Shown here in pieces: positions 18,050 to 27,454 of a stretch of DNA of 64,000 bases; the stretch's first letter is position 1; the number at the start of each line of letters is the position of its first letter. Made by a program: the position numbers and the translations under genes. The notes beneath the pieces were generated by a model, which had not been told where the DNA came from, searched no databases, and worked only from the letters and a program-made list of their open reading frames with translations. Location of the stretch: assembly GCA_035352895.1 (NCBI GenBank), contig DAOPYN010000013.1, positions 1 through 64,000 on the forward strand, given 5' to 3'. The stretch comes from UBA5070 sp035352895 (lineage in GTDB: Bacteria; Fibrobacterota; Fibrobacteria; UBA5070).

Positions 18050-19607
18050 TCTGATGGCCCTGATGGGCCCGATCCTCCTCCTCGTGGTGGGGGCCTTGGC
18101 CACTCTGGTGGCCGAGCCCTTCCTCTCCAAGGAAGACAAGCACACCTTCCTCCCATGGATCGGCGTGGCTTTCCTGGCCCTGGCCGGTGTGGTCCTGCAC
18201 CAGGTGCGTCCCGGCGAATTCGGCGGCATGTTCGCCTTGGATCCCTGGCGTGGCGCCCTGTTCGGAGCGCTTCTCCTGGTTTCCGCCGTGGGTCTTTCCG
18301 CGTTGCAGCGGAACCTGCGCAACGACGACTTCGCCGGTGGCGAGCCGTATGTGCTTCTGCTCCTGGCCACGGTCGGTATCGGTCTGATGCTGATGGCGAC
18401 CCACTTCATCGCCCTGTTCATGGGCATGGAGATCGCGAGCCTGGCCATCTATCCGATGGTGGGCTTCCGGCGCGACCAGGCCGTCTCCAACGAAGCCGTC
18501 CTCAAGTATTTCTCGATGGGTGCCGTGTTCTCGGCGGTGTTCCTCATGGGGACAGCCATGATCTACGGAGCCACGGGAGGGCTCGGGTTCGCCACGGTGA
18601 TGCTCGGCTCCCGGGTGGGCATCTACCTGTTGGGATACGCATTGGTCACCGTGGGGCTTCTGTTCAAGCTGGGCGTGGTTCCCTTCCACTTCTGGAGCCC
18701 GGACGCCTATGGCGGCGCCCCCAGCGGTGTGGTCTCCTTCATGGCCGGTGCGGTGAAGATCGGAGCGGTGGCGGTGCTCGCCAATCTTTGGAGCTCCCAT
18801 TTCTTCGGGTTCGCCCTCCATTACACCGGGCAGTCGTTGCCGGGTATCCACTATCCGCCCCCTCCGATGGGAATCTCCTACCCTCTGCTGGGCGTGGGTG
18901 CCTTCCCGGAGAAGGCCATGATCCTACGGGCGTGGCAGTTCGTGTTCGTGTTCGGCGGTGTGGCGTCGGTGGTGGTGGGGTCGCTCGCCTTGCTGGGGCA
19001 GACGTCCGTGCGCCGCATGATGGCCTACTCGGGTGTGGCCAACGCGGGATTCCTCGCCTTGGCGCTGGGGCTGTTCGTCAAGCACGCCGACGCCCGCTTC
19101 GCCCTCTACTACGTGGTCGTTTACGCGCTGGGCACCTCCGGAGTGGTAGCCGCCCTGGCCGCTCTGTCCGGGCGAGGCGACATCCACGACGATCTTGCGT
19201 CCCTGGTCGGCACCGGTCGGCGTCGTCCCTTGGTGGGTTTGGCCCTGACTGTGCTCGTCGCTTCCGTCGCGGGGCTTCCGTTCACCGCCGGTTTCGTCGC
19301 CAAGTTCCAGTTGCTGGCCGCTCTGTTCACGGACGGTCGGATCGGAGTGGAGGCGCTTTCCCTGATCCTGCCCGCGTCGCTGGCTTCCCAGGCGACCACC
19401 CTGTTTCCCGCTCTTCCCGTGTTCGTGCTGCTGTGCGCGCTGATTTCGGTCGCGGGTTACTTCCGGTTGGTGGTTGCCATCTGGACCGAGCCGGCGACCG
19501 GCGCCAAGGAGGTGGAGAAGGTGCCTGTGCTGCTCTCCATCGTTCTGGTGCTGTGCATGCTCGCGATCTTCGCCCTGGCCATCCAGCCTCGCGCGATCGG
19601 CTTCTAG
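18033..19607 (+). CDS. nuoN: NADH-quinone oxidoreductase subunit N
   Basis: A 524-residue antiporter-like subunit closing the nuo operon. Key regions are FMGMEIASLAIYPMVGF (glutamate), LFKLGVVPFHFWSPDAYGGAP (lysine) and RRMMAYSGVANAGFLALAL. I choose the ATG at 18033 because GGAGG lies at 18019-18023, about 9 bases upstream. An ATG at 18024 is possible but sits on top of that site. The gene is followed within 6 bases by the convergent phosphatase gene, without a clear terminator. Confidence 0.95.
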   Translation: MLPPVDLMALMGPILLLVVGALATLVAEPFLSKEDKHTFLPWIGVAFLALAGVVLHQVRPGEFGGMFALDPWRGALFGALLLVSAVGLSALQRNLRNDDFAGGEPYVLLLLATVGIGLMLMATHFIALFMGMEIASLAIYPMVGFRRDQAVSNEAVLKYFSMGAVFSAVFLMGTAMIYGATGGLGFATVMLGSRVGIYLLGYALVTVGLLFKLGVVPFHFWSPDAYGGAPSGVVSFMAGAVKIGAVAVLANLWSSHFFGFALHYTGQSLPGIHYPPPPMGISYPLLGVGAFPEKAMILRAWQFVFVFGGVASVVVGSLALLGQTSVRRMMAYSGVANAGFLALALGLFVKHADARFALYYVVVYALGTSGVVAALAALSGRGDIHDDLASLVGTGRRRPLVGLALTVLVASVAGLPFTAGFVAKFQLLAALFTDGRIGVEALSLILPASLASQATTLFPALPVFVLLCALISVAGYFRLVVAIWTEPATGAKEVEKVPVLLSIVLVLCMLAIFALAIQPRAIGF

Positions 19608-19613
19608 CCGCCG

Positions 19614-20597
19614 TCAGAGCTTCTGGCGGCCATCCGGATAGATGGCGGACGCATTGCCGTCCTGGGTGATCTCCAGGGCGGCGAGGCGAGCCCCGTATGC
19701 CTTTCCGATCCCCACGTCGATGCACATGAGCCTGCCGTTGGCCTTGGATAGGATCTTCCCCGGTGAACGGGGATCGATCAGGAACGTGGGGGTGTGCCCG
19801 ACCACCATGCGTTCCAGATCCCAATTGCCAAGGGTTTCGTCCAGCTCGATGGACAGGGCCTGCTCCGACTTGCGCAGCGCGATGCGGTACCAATGGGGAC
19901 CGTCCTCGGCCAGGGCGGGGTTGCGGGGATCGAGCTCGAAGTAGGGGGACAGTCGGGACAGCTCGTCGCGAATGCGCTGGTCCAGGTCCTGGGGCTGACC
20001 GATGGCGTAGCGGGGATGCAGTCCCCCGTGGACGAAAAGCGTTTTGTCGACGACGAAGAGGTTGGGACGTCGGACGAGCCAACGTCCCACCATGCCCGTT
20101 GGCGCCATGGCCCGCCGGAATTCCAACCACCCCAGAGGCTCCTCCTGCAGACGGGAAATGTCCAGCATGGCGGCGTTGCGCTGGGGGTCGCCGCCGCCCG
20201 GCGAGGGAAGGGAGGCCAGGCTGGACCGGAGTTCGAACTGGTCCAGCTCGGAAGGAGGGGCGAAATCCCGGTATTCCTCCACGGTGGTGTACGAATGGAT
20301 GTGGTGCATGGACATGGACTCGTGGTTGCCCAGCACGAACTCCACCCGACCACCGGCCGCTTCGGCCTCGCGCATCAACCTCCGCAGCCACAGGTAGATC
20401 CGCTTGGGGTAGCCTCCGCGTCCGACCACGTCGCCGGTCATGACCAGGGTGGCGTCGCCGCCGATCCAGGTGCCGCGCCCGTCCAGGAGCTCGGCGATGC
20501 GCAGGATCCGGATCCAACCATCGAAATTGCCGTGGATGTCGCCCACCGCAACCAGGCGGCTCGCGGGGCGATGATAGCAGTTGGACGACGGTTGCAT
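19614..20597 (-). CDS. PPP-like metallophosphoesterase (Ser/Thr phosphatase fold)
   Basis: About 327 residues. The metal-binding signatures of the calcineurin-like/PPP superfamily occur in order: VAVGDIHGNFDGW, then MTGDVVGRGGYP, then VLGNHES, then FVHGGLHPRYA and VVGHTPT. In the second motif the usual aspartate of GDxxDRG is glycine, as in bacterial variants, while the metal-ligand aspartate remains. It could dephosphorylate proteins or small phosphoesters; substrate is unknown. The ATG at 20597 has a GGAG about 11 bases upstream; 20615 would add six residues. It is divergent from argA with only about 50 bases between starts, and its end almost touches nuoN. Confidence 0.85.
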   Translation of the reverse strand: MQPSSNCYHRPASRLVAVGDIHGNFDGWIRILRIAELLDGRGTWIGGDATLVMTGDVVGRGGYPKRIYLWLRRLMREAEAAGGRVEFVLGNHESMSMHHIHSYTTVEEYRDFAPPSELDQFELRSSLASLPSPGGGDPQRNAAMLDISRLQEEPLGWLEFRRAMAPTGMVGRWLVRRPNLFVVDKTLFVHGGLHPRYAIGQPQDLDQRIRDELSRLSPYFELDPRNPALAEDGPHWYRIALRKSEQALSIELDETLGNWDLERMVVGHTPTFLIDPRSPGKILSKANGRLMCIDVGIGKAYGARLAALEITQDGNASAIYPDGRQKL

Positions 20598-20646
20598 CGT
20601 GGTCCAGTCTCCCATTTTGGGTGTGGGGAATGCAATTTCCTGCTCG

Positions 20647-21990
20647 ATGCCCATGGAACTCCACGAAACAGAAGCCGTTCCCGCCCTCCGCGAAGCGTTG
20701 GGGTATGTCGCCCGCCATCGCGGAGAGGTCTTCGTGATCAAGCTGGAAAGCGGGCTGGTGGAAGCCTCCGTGTTCCCGAGCCTGATGAGGGACATCGCCT
20801 CCCTGCACCGCATGGGCATCCGGGTGGTGGTCGTTCCTGGCAGTCGTCGCCAGATCGATGCGATGCTTCGCACCTGGGGGGTGGAATCGCCGATGTCCGG
20901 CGAAGTGCGTGTGACCACGGAGGAGGCGATGCCCTTCGTCACCTTGGCCGCCTTCGACGTCTGCAACCGGATCATGACCCACTTGGCCGAATCCGGCGCC
21001 AACGCATTGATCGGCAACTGGGTGAAAGCCAGGGGGTTGGGTGTGCTGGGAGGCGTGGACTACATCCTCACCGGCAGCGTGCAGAGCCTCCGCACGGAGA
21101 TCCTGCGGCAACTCATGGGGCAGGAGTTCGTGCCCATCGTCCCCAACATCGGCTGGAATTCGGCGGGACGCCCCTACAACGTGAGTTCCACCCAGCTGGC
21201 CATGGAGCTGGCCGTCCAACTGGGGGCCTCCAAGCTGTTCTTCCTTTGCGACGAGACGCCCGAGGTCGGGCCCGACCTCGTTCTTCCGCAGGACGTGGAG
21301 CGTTCCGAAGGGGGCATGCTGTCCAGCCTGAACCTCGGACAAGCCGAGGAATTCCTTTCCACGAATGCACGGAAGATCGGCCAACCCTACCGCGACTACC
21401 TCCATCGCGCTTTGGAAGCCTGCCGCAAGGGGGTACGGCGCACGCACATCCTGGATGGCCAGGAGGACGGGGCGCTCCTGCGCGAGATCTTCAGCCAGGA
21501 TGGCCAAGGCACCATGGTGTTCGCCAACGAATACGACCATATCCGCCGCGCGGAAGTACGCGACGTTCCCGACATCCTGCGCATCCAGGAGCCCTACGTG
21601 GCCCAGGGAGTGCTCCTGCCCCGCACGGCCGAACAGATCGAAGCGCGGATCGGCGACTACGTGGTCCACGAGGCCGACGGTTTCATCCAGGGCAGCGCGG
21701 CTCTCCATCCGTTCCCGGATGGATCGGCGGAAGTGGCCGCCGTGGCGGTCGCGGAGCACGTTCGGCGGTTCGGGGTGGGGCGCAAGATCGTTCAGTTCCT
21801 GTTGCAGAAGGCTGTCCGCATGGGCTACGACAAGGTCTTCCTGCTCACCACCCAGACGTCCGACTGGTTCGCCGAACTCGGCTTCGAACGCGGAGATCTT
21901 TCCGATCTTCCCGCCGACAAGGCATCCACATACGATTTGCGCCGGCGAAGTCTGGTTTTTGTCAGGACCATCCGGAGATCCGGAACCTAG
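20647..21990 (+). CDS. argA: N-acetylglutamate synthase (amino-acid kinase + GNAT)
   Basis: About 447 residues with the two-domain architecture of ArgA. The amino-acid kinase fold (residues about 1-290) has VVVPGSRRQID and the N-acetylglutamate-kinase-like PIVPNIGWNSAGRPYNVSS. The C-terminal GNAT domain (about 300-447) has an acetyl-CoA pocket VRRFGVGRKIVQFLL. It catalyses acetyl-CoA plus glutamate to N-acetylglutamate, the first step of arginine synthesis. ATG at 20647 or 20653 fits the family N-terminus; the open frame before it overlaps the divergent phosphatase promoter. No other arg genes are nearby. Confidence 0.92.
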   Translation: MPMELHETEAVPALREALGYVARHRGEVFVIKLESGLVEASVFPSLMRDIASLHRMGIRVVVVPGSRRQIDAMLRTWGVESPMSGEVRVTTEEAMPFVTLAAFDVCNRIMTHLAESGANALIGNWVKARGLGVLGGVDYILTGSVQSLRTEILRQLMGQEFVPIVPNIGWNSAGRPYNVSSTQLAMELAVQLGASKLFFLCDETPEVGPDLVLPQDVERSEGGMLSSLNLGQAEEFLSTNARKIGQPYRDYLHRALEACRKGVRRTHILDGQEDGALLREIFSQDGQGTMVFANEYDHIRRAEVRDVPDILRIQEPYVAQGVLLPRTAEQIEARIGDYVVHEADGFIQGSAALHPFPDGSAEVAAVAVAEHVRRFGVGRKIVQFLLQKAVRMGYDKVFLLTTQTSDWFAELGFERGDLSDLPADKASTYDLRRRSLVFVRTIRRSGT

Positions 21991-22084
21991 AGGCCCCGCC
22001 CGGGGGAGTGGTTTCCGTGTCTTCGCGGAGTTCTTTGGACGTTCACGTTGTGAATTACTAGAATTTCCGCTTCGCTCCCAATCA

Positions 22085-22102
22085 CCCCTCCGGTTGGAGG
22101 GG
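22085..22102 (+). other. Short hairpin before rimP
   Basis: CCCCTCC (22085-22091), loop GGTT, GGAGGGG (22096-22102) forms a perfect 7-bp stem. It lacks a U-tract, so it is not a standard terminator. It lies between argA and rimP and may shape the leader of the rimP-nusA operon. Confidence 0.35.
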
Positions 22103-22161
22103 GGCTTCACAAGGGGTTTGTCCTGGATCGGAAAGACCGTCTGCTCGCTTGCTCCCGCGAA

Positions 22162-22587
22162 GTGGCCGAAGCCTGCGGGCTCGAGCTTGTCGATGTCGAG
22201 CTCTTCCGTGCCGGACGCAGGGAGGTGCTGCGCATCTACCTGCACAAACCCGGCGGGGTCACCTTGGACGAATGCTCCCAGGTCAGCCACCAACTTTCCA
22301 GCCTTCTCGAGAACGATGAATCCTTCCAGACGCCATACACCCTCGAGGTCTCCTCTCCCGGCCTGGATCGTCCGCTCAAGACGCCCCGAGACTGGGCGCG
22401 TCGGGTCGGCGAGTGGGTGCGTGTGCATCTTTCGGAGGACGTGGAAGGACGCAAGCAATGGGTTGGTCGCCTCGTCGAAGCCGACGAGACATCCGCCCTC
22501 TTGTCGCCCGAAGAAGGTAGCCCAGACGTCCGCATCCCTTTCCGTACGGTCCAGTTGGCCCGTGTCGATGTCCGATTCGAGGATTGA
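22162..22587 (+). CDS. rimP: Ribosome maturation factor RimP (start uncertain)
   Basis: At least 141 residues of the RimP family, which helps assemble the 30S subunit. Visible motifs are LELVDVELFRAG, LRIYLHKPGGVTLDEC and the highly conserved LEVSSPGLDRPLK, followed by the C-terminal SH3-like part. The GTG at 22162 has no good ribosome site, and the family helix clearly begins earlier in frame (DRLLACSREVAEACG). The true start is probably a non-ATG codon upstream, for example CTG at 22123 preceded by AAGGGG at 22111. No ATG, GTG or TTG is in frame there. It heads the conserved rimP-nusA-infB-rbfA-truB operon. Confidence 0.88.
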   Translation: MAEACGLELVDVELFRAGRREVLRIYLHKPGGVTLDECSQVSHQLSSLLENDESFQTPYTLEVSSPGLDRPLKTPRDWARRVGEWVRVHLSEDVEGRKQWVGRLVEADETSALLSPEEGSPDVRIPFRTVQLARVDVRFED

Positions 22588-22589
22588 AA

Positions 22590-23810
22590 ATGTCTAGAAC
22601 CGCCGCAAAGGACCCAGAGGTCAACATCGTCGAGGCTCTTGGCCAAGTCGCCAAGGAAAAGAACATCGGCATGGATGTGGTCCTGAGCACCTTGCGCTCG
22701 TCGCTGGTGCAGGCCGCACGCAAGTACACGGGCATCCAGAAGAACATCGAGGTGGACGTGGAGCGCGAACGCGGCTCCATCCGCGCCTTCCTGCGGGTGG
22801 AGGTGGTGGACGACCTTCCCGACCTCCCCGATGGGATCAGCGCCGAGGACGCCATGGTGTTCGACGAGAAGTACATGCTCCTCGACGAGGCGCGCGAGTA
22901 TCGCCCCACCATCCAGGTCGGCGAGACCCTCGAGCACGAGATCCCCATCGCGGGATTCGGTCGCGCCGCGATCGCCATCGCCAAGCAGAGCCTCACCCAG
23001 CGTGTGCGCGAGGTGGAACGCCAGCGTGTGTTCGACGACTACCGCGATCGCATCGGGACCATTGTGACAGGAACTGTCCAGCAGGTGGATCGAGGCGACA
23101 TCCTCGTGAACCTCGGGCGCACCGAGGCCATCGTGCCCCTGCGCGAGCAGATCCGCAAGGAGCGCTACCGCCAGGGCGACAGCATCCGCGCCTACATCTG
23201 CGACGTGTCCAACAACGCCAAGGGTCCCCAGGTGATCCTGTCCCGCACCCATCCGGAATTCCTGGCCAAGCTCTTCGAGCTGGAAGTGCCCGAGATCTAC
23301 GACGAGATCGTGGGAATCCGCGCCGTGGCGCGCGATCCGGGCTTCCGCGCCAAGATCAGCGTGTCCAGCCGCGACGAACGGATCGATCCGGTGGGCGCCT
23401 GCGTGGGCATGAAGGGCAACCGCGTGCAGGCCATCGTGCGCGAGCTGTCCAACGAGCGCATCGACATCATCCATTTCACCGAGGACATGCAGGTCTACGT
23501 GCGTCGGCTCTTCGCCCCCGCCGAGGTTCGCAAGGTGCTCGAGGTGGGATCCGACCGCTACGTGGTGGTCGTGGCCAACGAGGATCTTTCCCTGGCCATC
23601 GGACGACAAGGCCAGAACGTGAAACTGGCCACCAAGCTCCTGGGCAAGGAGCTCGACGTCTTCGGAGAGGACGAATTCGGCGAATTGCCCGAGGCCGAGC
23701 GCCGTGCCATCCTGGGCGAGCCCGAACTCGCCGAGGAGTCCGCCTCCGAGACAGCAACCGAAACCGCCACCGAGCCGGTGGCCGGGGAAGAGGCGCCCGC
23801 CGCTTCCTGA
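22590..23810 (+). CDS. nusA: Transcription termination/antitermination factor NusA
   Basis: A 406-residue NusA with an N-terminal RNA polymerase-binding domain (VVLSTLRSSLVQAARKY), an S1 domain (TGTVQQVDRGDILVNLG) and two KH domains. The KH region shows RDERIDPVGACVGMKGNRV and LSLAIGRQGQNVKLA. An acidic Glu/Ala/Thr-rich tail replaces the C-terminal acidic repeats of E. coli NusA. ATG at 22590 has GAGG about 8 bases before it; a TTG at 22584 overlapping the rimP stop is the alternative. Confidence 0.96.
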   Translation: MSRTAAKDPEVNIVEALGQVAKEKNIGMDVVLSTLRSSLVQAARKYTGIQKNIEVDVERERGSIRAFLRVEVVDDLPDLPDGISAEDAMVFDEKYMLLDEAREYRPTIQVGETLEHEIPIAGFGRAAIAIAKQSLTQRVREVERQRVFDDYRDRIGTIVTGTVQQVDRGDILVNLGRTEAIVPLREQIRKERYRQGDSIRAYICDVSNNAKGPQVILSRTHPEFLAKLFELEVPEIYDEIVGIRAVARDPGFRAKISVSSRDERIDPVGACVGMKGNRVQAIVRELSNERIDIIHFTEDMQVYVRRLFAPAEVRKVLEVGSDRYVVVVANEDLSLAIGRQGQNVKLATKLLGKELDVFGEDEFGELPEAERRAILGEPELAEESASETATETATEPVAGEEAPAAS

Positions 23811-23872
23811 GCGGACGGCACGCCAACAGGATTTGTTCAGACAAGAGACGCAATCACCGAGAGTGAGGCTTC

Positions 23873-26800
23873 GTGAGTAAGACCCGAATCACCGATGTCG
23901 CGACCGAGTTCGAGATCGCCAAGGAATCCGTCCTCAAGCACTTGAAGGATGCTGGATTCGAGGTGCGCTCGGTCCTTTCGCCCATCGAGAGCGACTGGGT
24001 GGACAAGATCCGCCCCGCTTTGGAGAATGAGCGCGCCAAGTCCGGCAAGCCCCGGGCTAAGAAGGCCGCGCCCAAGAAGAAGGCGGAAGGCGAGGTCGAA
24101 ACCGAGAAGCCCAAGAAGGCCGCGCCCAAGAAGAAGGCGGAAGGCGAACACGAGTCGGCACGCTCCGCAACTCCTGTCGCACCCGTTTCCGAAAAGCCAG
24201 CTCCGGTCCCTCCGCCGGTTGCCGCACCTGTGCCGGTACCTGCACCCGCACCTGTGCCTCCTCGGGTCGAGGTCGCTGCAGCTCCCGATGCCTCCGTTGC
24301 TGCTGCGCCCAAGCCGGCTCCAAAGCCCGAGCCTGCGAGCGAATCCGTCGCTCCTGCGACCGCTCCCGCTCCGACGGCACCTCCGGTCGCTCCTGCGCCC
24401 GAGGCGGCGCCTGTCACGCCCATCATGCTGACTGCTCCGGTCCGTCGCCAGCCGTCCTTCAATCCGGATCGTCCGGATCGTCCGCGCGCACCGGCCAGCA
24501 CCTACCAGCCCACGCCTCGCGGCATCACCGGCGGCCCCCGCCCCGGCTTCAACGCCGCGGACAAGGGAGCGGCGGCCCCCGGCGCGGCATCCCGCGAGCA
24601 GCCTCGCGATCCTCGTCCAGGAGACCGGACTCCCGTTTCCCGGGACGGTCGTACCGATACACGCGGACCTGGCGGACCTCGTCCGGATCGCGGTGGCGCG
24701 CCCAACCAAGCGGGTGGCCCCAGGCCGGATCGCGGCGTTTCGGTGGGCGGGAACCGCCCCGACGGTCGTGGACCTGGCGGACCCGGTGGTCCTGGCCAGG
24801 GACGTGCGCCCTATGGCGGTGGCCAAGGCGGTCAAGGTGGGTATCGCTCCGGAGCGCCTGGACAGGGTGGGGCTCCCGGTCCCTACCGGAATTCGCCTCC
24901 TTCCACCAACCCCTACCGCCCCAATGGCCCTGGAGGCCCGCGCCCGGGATTCGGTCAAGGCCCCGGTGCCGGACCTGGAGGTCCGGGTCGAGGCGGTTTC
25001 GGTGCACCCGCGGGAGGTCCTCCGGGCGCGACGGGATCGTTGCAGCCTGGACAGCAGGCCGGTGCCTTCGGTGCACCCGCAGGCAAGGGTTCCGCCGGTC
25101 GCAAGCGCAAGACCAAGGAACAGATCGAGACCGAGATCTTCTACCAGACCCAGCAGAATGTCAACAAGGTGATGGTTTCGCTGGATCGAGGCAAGATCCA
25201 GCGGCGCTACGCACGTGGCGGCGGCGGTCAGATGGTCGAGAGCCCCGATGACAAGATGACGCTCAAGGTGGCCGAATTCATCACCATCGCCGAACTGGCC
25301 AACCTTCTGAACGTGGCGCCGGCGCAGGTGATCGCCAAGGCCATGGGCATGGGATTGATGGTGACCATCAACGCCCGCCTGGACCACGAGACCATCGCGA
25401 TCATCGCCGACGAGTTCGGGTACCAGGCCCAGCTGATGGACGAGTATGCCGAGGACGTCGCCGAAAGCCAGGAATTGATCGGCGATCCGGAGGCGGAGTC
25501 GGTTCGTCCGCCCATCGTCACGGTCATGGGCCACGTCGACCATGGCAAGACCTCGCTTCTGGACTACCTGCGCAAGACCCACGTGATGACCGGCGAAGCG
25601 GGTGGCATCACCCAGCACATCGGTGCCTACGAAGTGGACACCGGCCACGGTTGCGTGACCTTCCTGGACACTCCCGGCCACGAGGCGTTCTCCGCCATGC
25701 GTGCCCGCGGCGCCAAGGTCACCGACATCGTGGTCCTGGTTGTGGCTGCAGACTCCAACGTCATGCCGCAGACCAAGGAAGCCATCGACCACGCCCGTGC
25801 GGCCAACGTGCCCATCGTCGTGGCGATCAACAAGATCGACCTTCCCGCCGCCAACCCCGACAACGTCCGCGCCCAGCTGGGTGCCTACGGCGTCGAGGTG
25901 GAGCAGTGGGGTGGAAAGGTGCAGTGCGTCGAGATCTCCGCCAAGAAGGGGATCAACATGGACAAGCTCCTGGATTCGCTTCTGATCGAGGCGGAAATGC
26001 TCGGTCTGCGGGCCAATCCCACCGTGCGCGCCAAGGGCACCGTGATCGAATCCCGCCTGGACAAGGGCAAGGGTTCCATCGCCACCATCCTGGTGCAGGA
26101 AGGAACGCTCCGCGTGGGCGACGCCATCCTGGTGGGATCGTATGCGGGCAAGATCCGTCAGCTCATGGACGAACGCGGCCAGCCTCGCCACGATGCGGGA
26201 CCCTCCGTCCCCTGCCAGATCCTGGGCATCGACGGCGTTCCCCAGGCGGGCGACTCGGTCATCCAGATGGACGACGAGCGCGAAGCCCGCGAGATCGCGG
26301 GCCGCCGCCTGCGCGCCCAGAAGGAGCGCGAACTGCGTCGCGCCCAGCGCATGTCCCTGGAGGATCTCTCCAACAAGATCGCCGCAGGCGATTCCCAGCA
26401 GACCCTCAAGGTCATCGTCAAGGGCGACGTGGACGGATCCGTGGAGGCGATCGCCGCCTCGCTGGAGCAGCTGTCCACCAAGGAAGTGCGCGTGCAGATC
26501 CTGTCGCGAGCGGTGGGTGGCATCAAGGAAGCGGACGTCATGCTGGCTGCCGCATCCGACGCCATCATCGTCGCCTTCCACGTGCGTCCCGACGCCAACA
26601 CCCGCGAGCTCGCCAGCCGCGAGGGCGTGGAGATCCGTTCCTACCGGATCATCTACGAGGTGGTCGACGACATCCGCAAGGCCATGGAAGGCATGCTCAA
26701 GCCGGAGATCAAGGAAGAGGTCGCCGCCGAAGCCGAGGTCCGCGCGATTTTCCGCGTGCCTCGCCAAGGTGCGATCGCCGGTTGCTACGTGCAGTCGGGC

Positions 26801-27025
26801 ACCATCGAGCGCAAGCTCAAGGCCCGCGTGTACCGCAACGGCGTGGAGATCGCCGAATCCAAGGTCAGCACGCTCAAGCGGTTCAAGGACGACGTGTCGG
26901 AGGTCAAGTCCGGCTACGAGTGCGGTGTGGGCCTGGACGGGGTCGATGACTACCAGGAAGGCGACATCATCGCGTTCTTCCGCCAGTTCGAGGTGGCGCG
27001 CAAGCTTTCGGACACCAAGGCGTGA
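23873..27025 (+). CDS. infB: Translation initiation factor IF-2
   Basis: A 1050-residue IF-2. An IF2_N domain lies at residues 1-55. A very long disordered linker (about 56-410) follows, first Lys/Ala/Pro-rich with two copies of KKAAPKKKAEGE, then Arg/Gly/Pro-rich. A second IF2_N-like element precedes the GTPase core, with G1 GHVDHGKT at about residue 553, then DTPGHEAF and NKID. Domains II to IV complete the protein, which places initiator tRNA on the 30S subunit. Start is GTG at 23873. The linker is longer than in most bacteria. The stop overlaps the rbfA GTG. Confidence 0.97.
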   Translation: MSKTRITDVATEFEIAKESVLKHLKDAGFEVRSVLSPIESDWVDKIRPALENERAKSGKPRAKKAAPKKKAEGEVETEKPKKAAPKKKAEGEHESARSATPVAPVSEKPAPVPPPVAAPVPVPAPAPVPPRVEVAAAPDASVAAAPKPAPKPEPASESVAPATAPAPTAPPVAPAPEAAPVTPIMLTAPVRRQPSFNPDRPDRPRAPASTYQPTPRGITGGPRPGFNAADKGAAAPGAASREQPRDPRPGDRTPVSRDGRTDTRGPGGPRPDRGGAPNQAGGPRPDRGVSVGGNRPDGRGPGGPGGPGQGRAPYGGGQGGQGGYRSGAPGQGGAPGPYRNSPPSTNPYRPNGPGGPRPGFGQGPGAGPGGPGRGGFGAPAGGPPGATGSLQPGQQAGAFGAPAGKGSAGRKRKTKEQIETEIFYQTQQNVNKVMVSLDRGKIQRRYARGGGGQMVESPDDKMTLKVAEFITIAELANLLNVAPAQVIAKAMGMGLMVTINARLDHETIAIIADEFGYQAQLMDEYAEDVAESQELIGDPEAESVRPPIVTVMGHVDHGKTSLLDYLRKTHVMTGEAGGITQHIGAYEVDTGHGCVTFLDTPGHEAFSAMRARGAKVTDIVVLVVAADSNVMPQTKEAIDHARAANVPIVVAINKIDLPAANPDNVRAQLGAYGVEVEQWGGKVQCVEISAKKGINMDKLLDSLLIEAEMLGLRANPTVRAKGTVIESRLDKGKGSIATILVQEGTLRVGDAILVGSYAGKIRQLMDERGQPRHDAGPSVPCQILGIDGVPQAGDSVIQMDDEREAREIAGRRLRAQKERELRRAQRMSLEDLSNKIAAGDSQQTLKVIVKGDVDGSVEAIAASLEQLSTKEVRVQILSRAVGGIKEADVMLAAASDAIIVAFHVRPDANTRELASREGVEIRSYRIIYEVVDDIRKAMEGMLKPEIKEEVAAEAEVRAIFRVPRQGAIAGCYVQSGTIERKLKARVYRNGVEIAESKVSTLKRFKDDVSEVKSGYECGVGLDGVDDYQEGDIIAFFRQFEVARKLSDTKA

Positions 27026-27426
27026 GGGGTCGACCCTCCCGTGGCGGCGGAAGCCGCACGGCGTCCGTGGGCGAGCAGATCCGCAGGGAACTCTCCCAGC
27101 TCTTCCTGGAAGGGTTGAAGGACCCGCGGATCGCCTTCGTCACCGTCTCCACCGTGAACGTGACTTCGGACCTTAGCCTGGCCACGGTCAACTACACCGT
27201 GCTGGGTTCGGAGAAGGAGATCCGCGACACGGAGGTGGGGCTGCAGCAGTCCGCCGGCTGGCTCCGCAAGGAGCTCGCTCATCGCCTGAAGCTGCGGCAC
27301 ATGCCGCAGCTGCGGTTCTACCTGGACCACAACCTGGAGAACTCCTTCCACATCCAGAGCTTGCTCACCAAGCTTCCGGAAGAGGATCGCAAACCCTTGG
27401 ATCCCTCGGAGCTGCCTCCTTCGTGA
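27022..27426 (+). CDS. rbfA: Ribosome-binding factor A
   Basis: A 134-residue KH-fold protein that binds immature 30S subunits. The family core QIRRELSQLFLEGLKDPRI is followed by VTVSTVNVTSDLSLATVNY and RHMPQLRFYLDHNLE. GTG at 27022 overlaps the infB stop, so the two are translationally coupled. The position between infB and truB is the classical order. Confidence 0.93.
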   Translation: MRGRPSRGGGSRTASVGEQIRRELSQLFLEGLKDPRIAFVTVSTVNVTSDLSLATVNYTVLGSEKEIRDTEVGLQQSAGWLRKELAHRLKLRHMPQLRFYLDHNLENSFHIQSLLTKLPEEDRKPLDPSELPPS

Positions 27427-27454
27427 GGATGGAGGCTCCGGGAGCCGACGGGCC

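Noticed and set aside
19602..19637. Terminator hairpin between nuoN and the phosphatase gene
   Set aside because: GCCGCC and GGCGGC pair around a long loop, but no U-tract follows on either strand.
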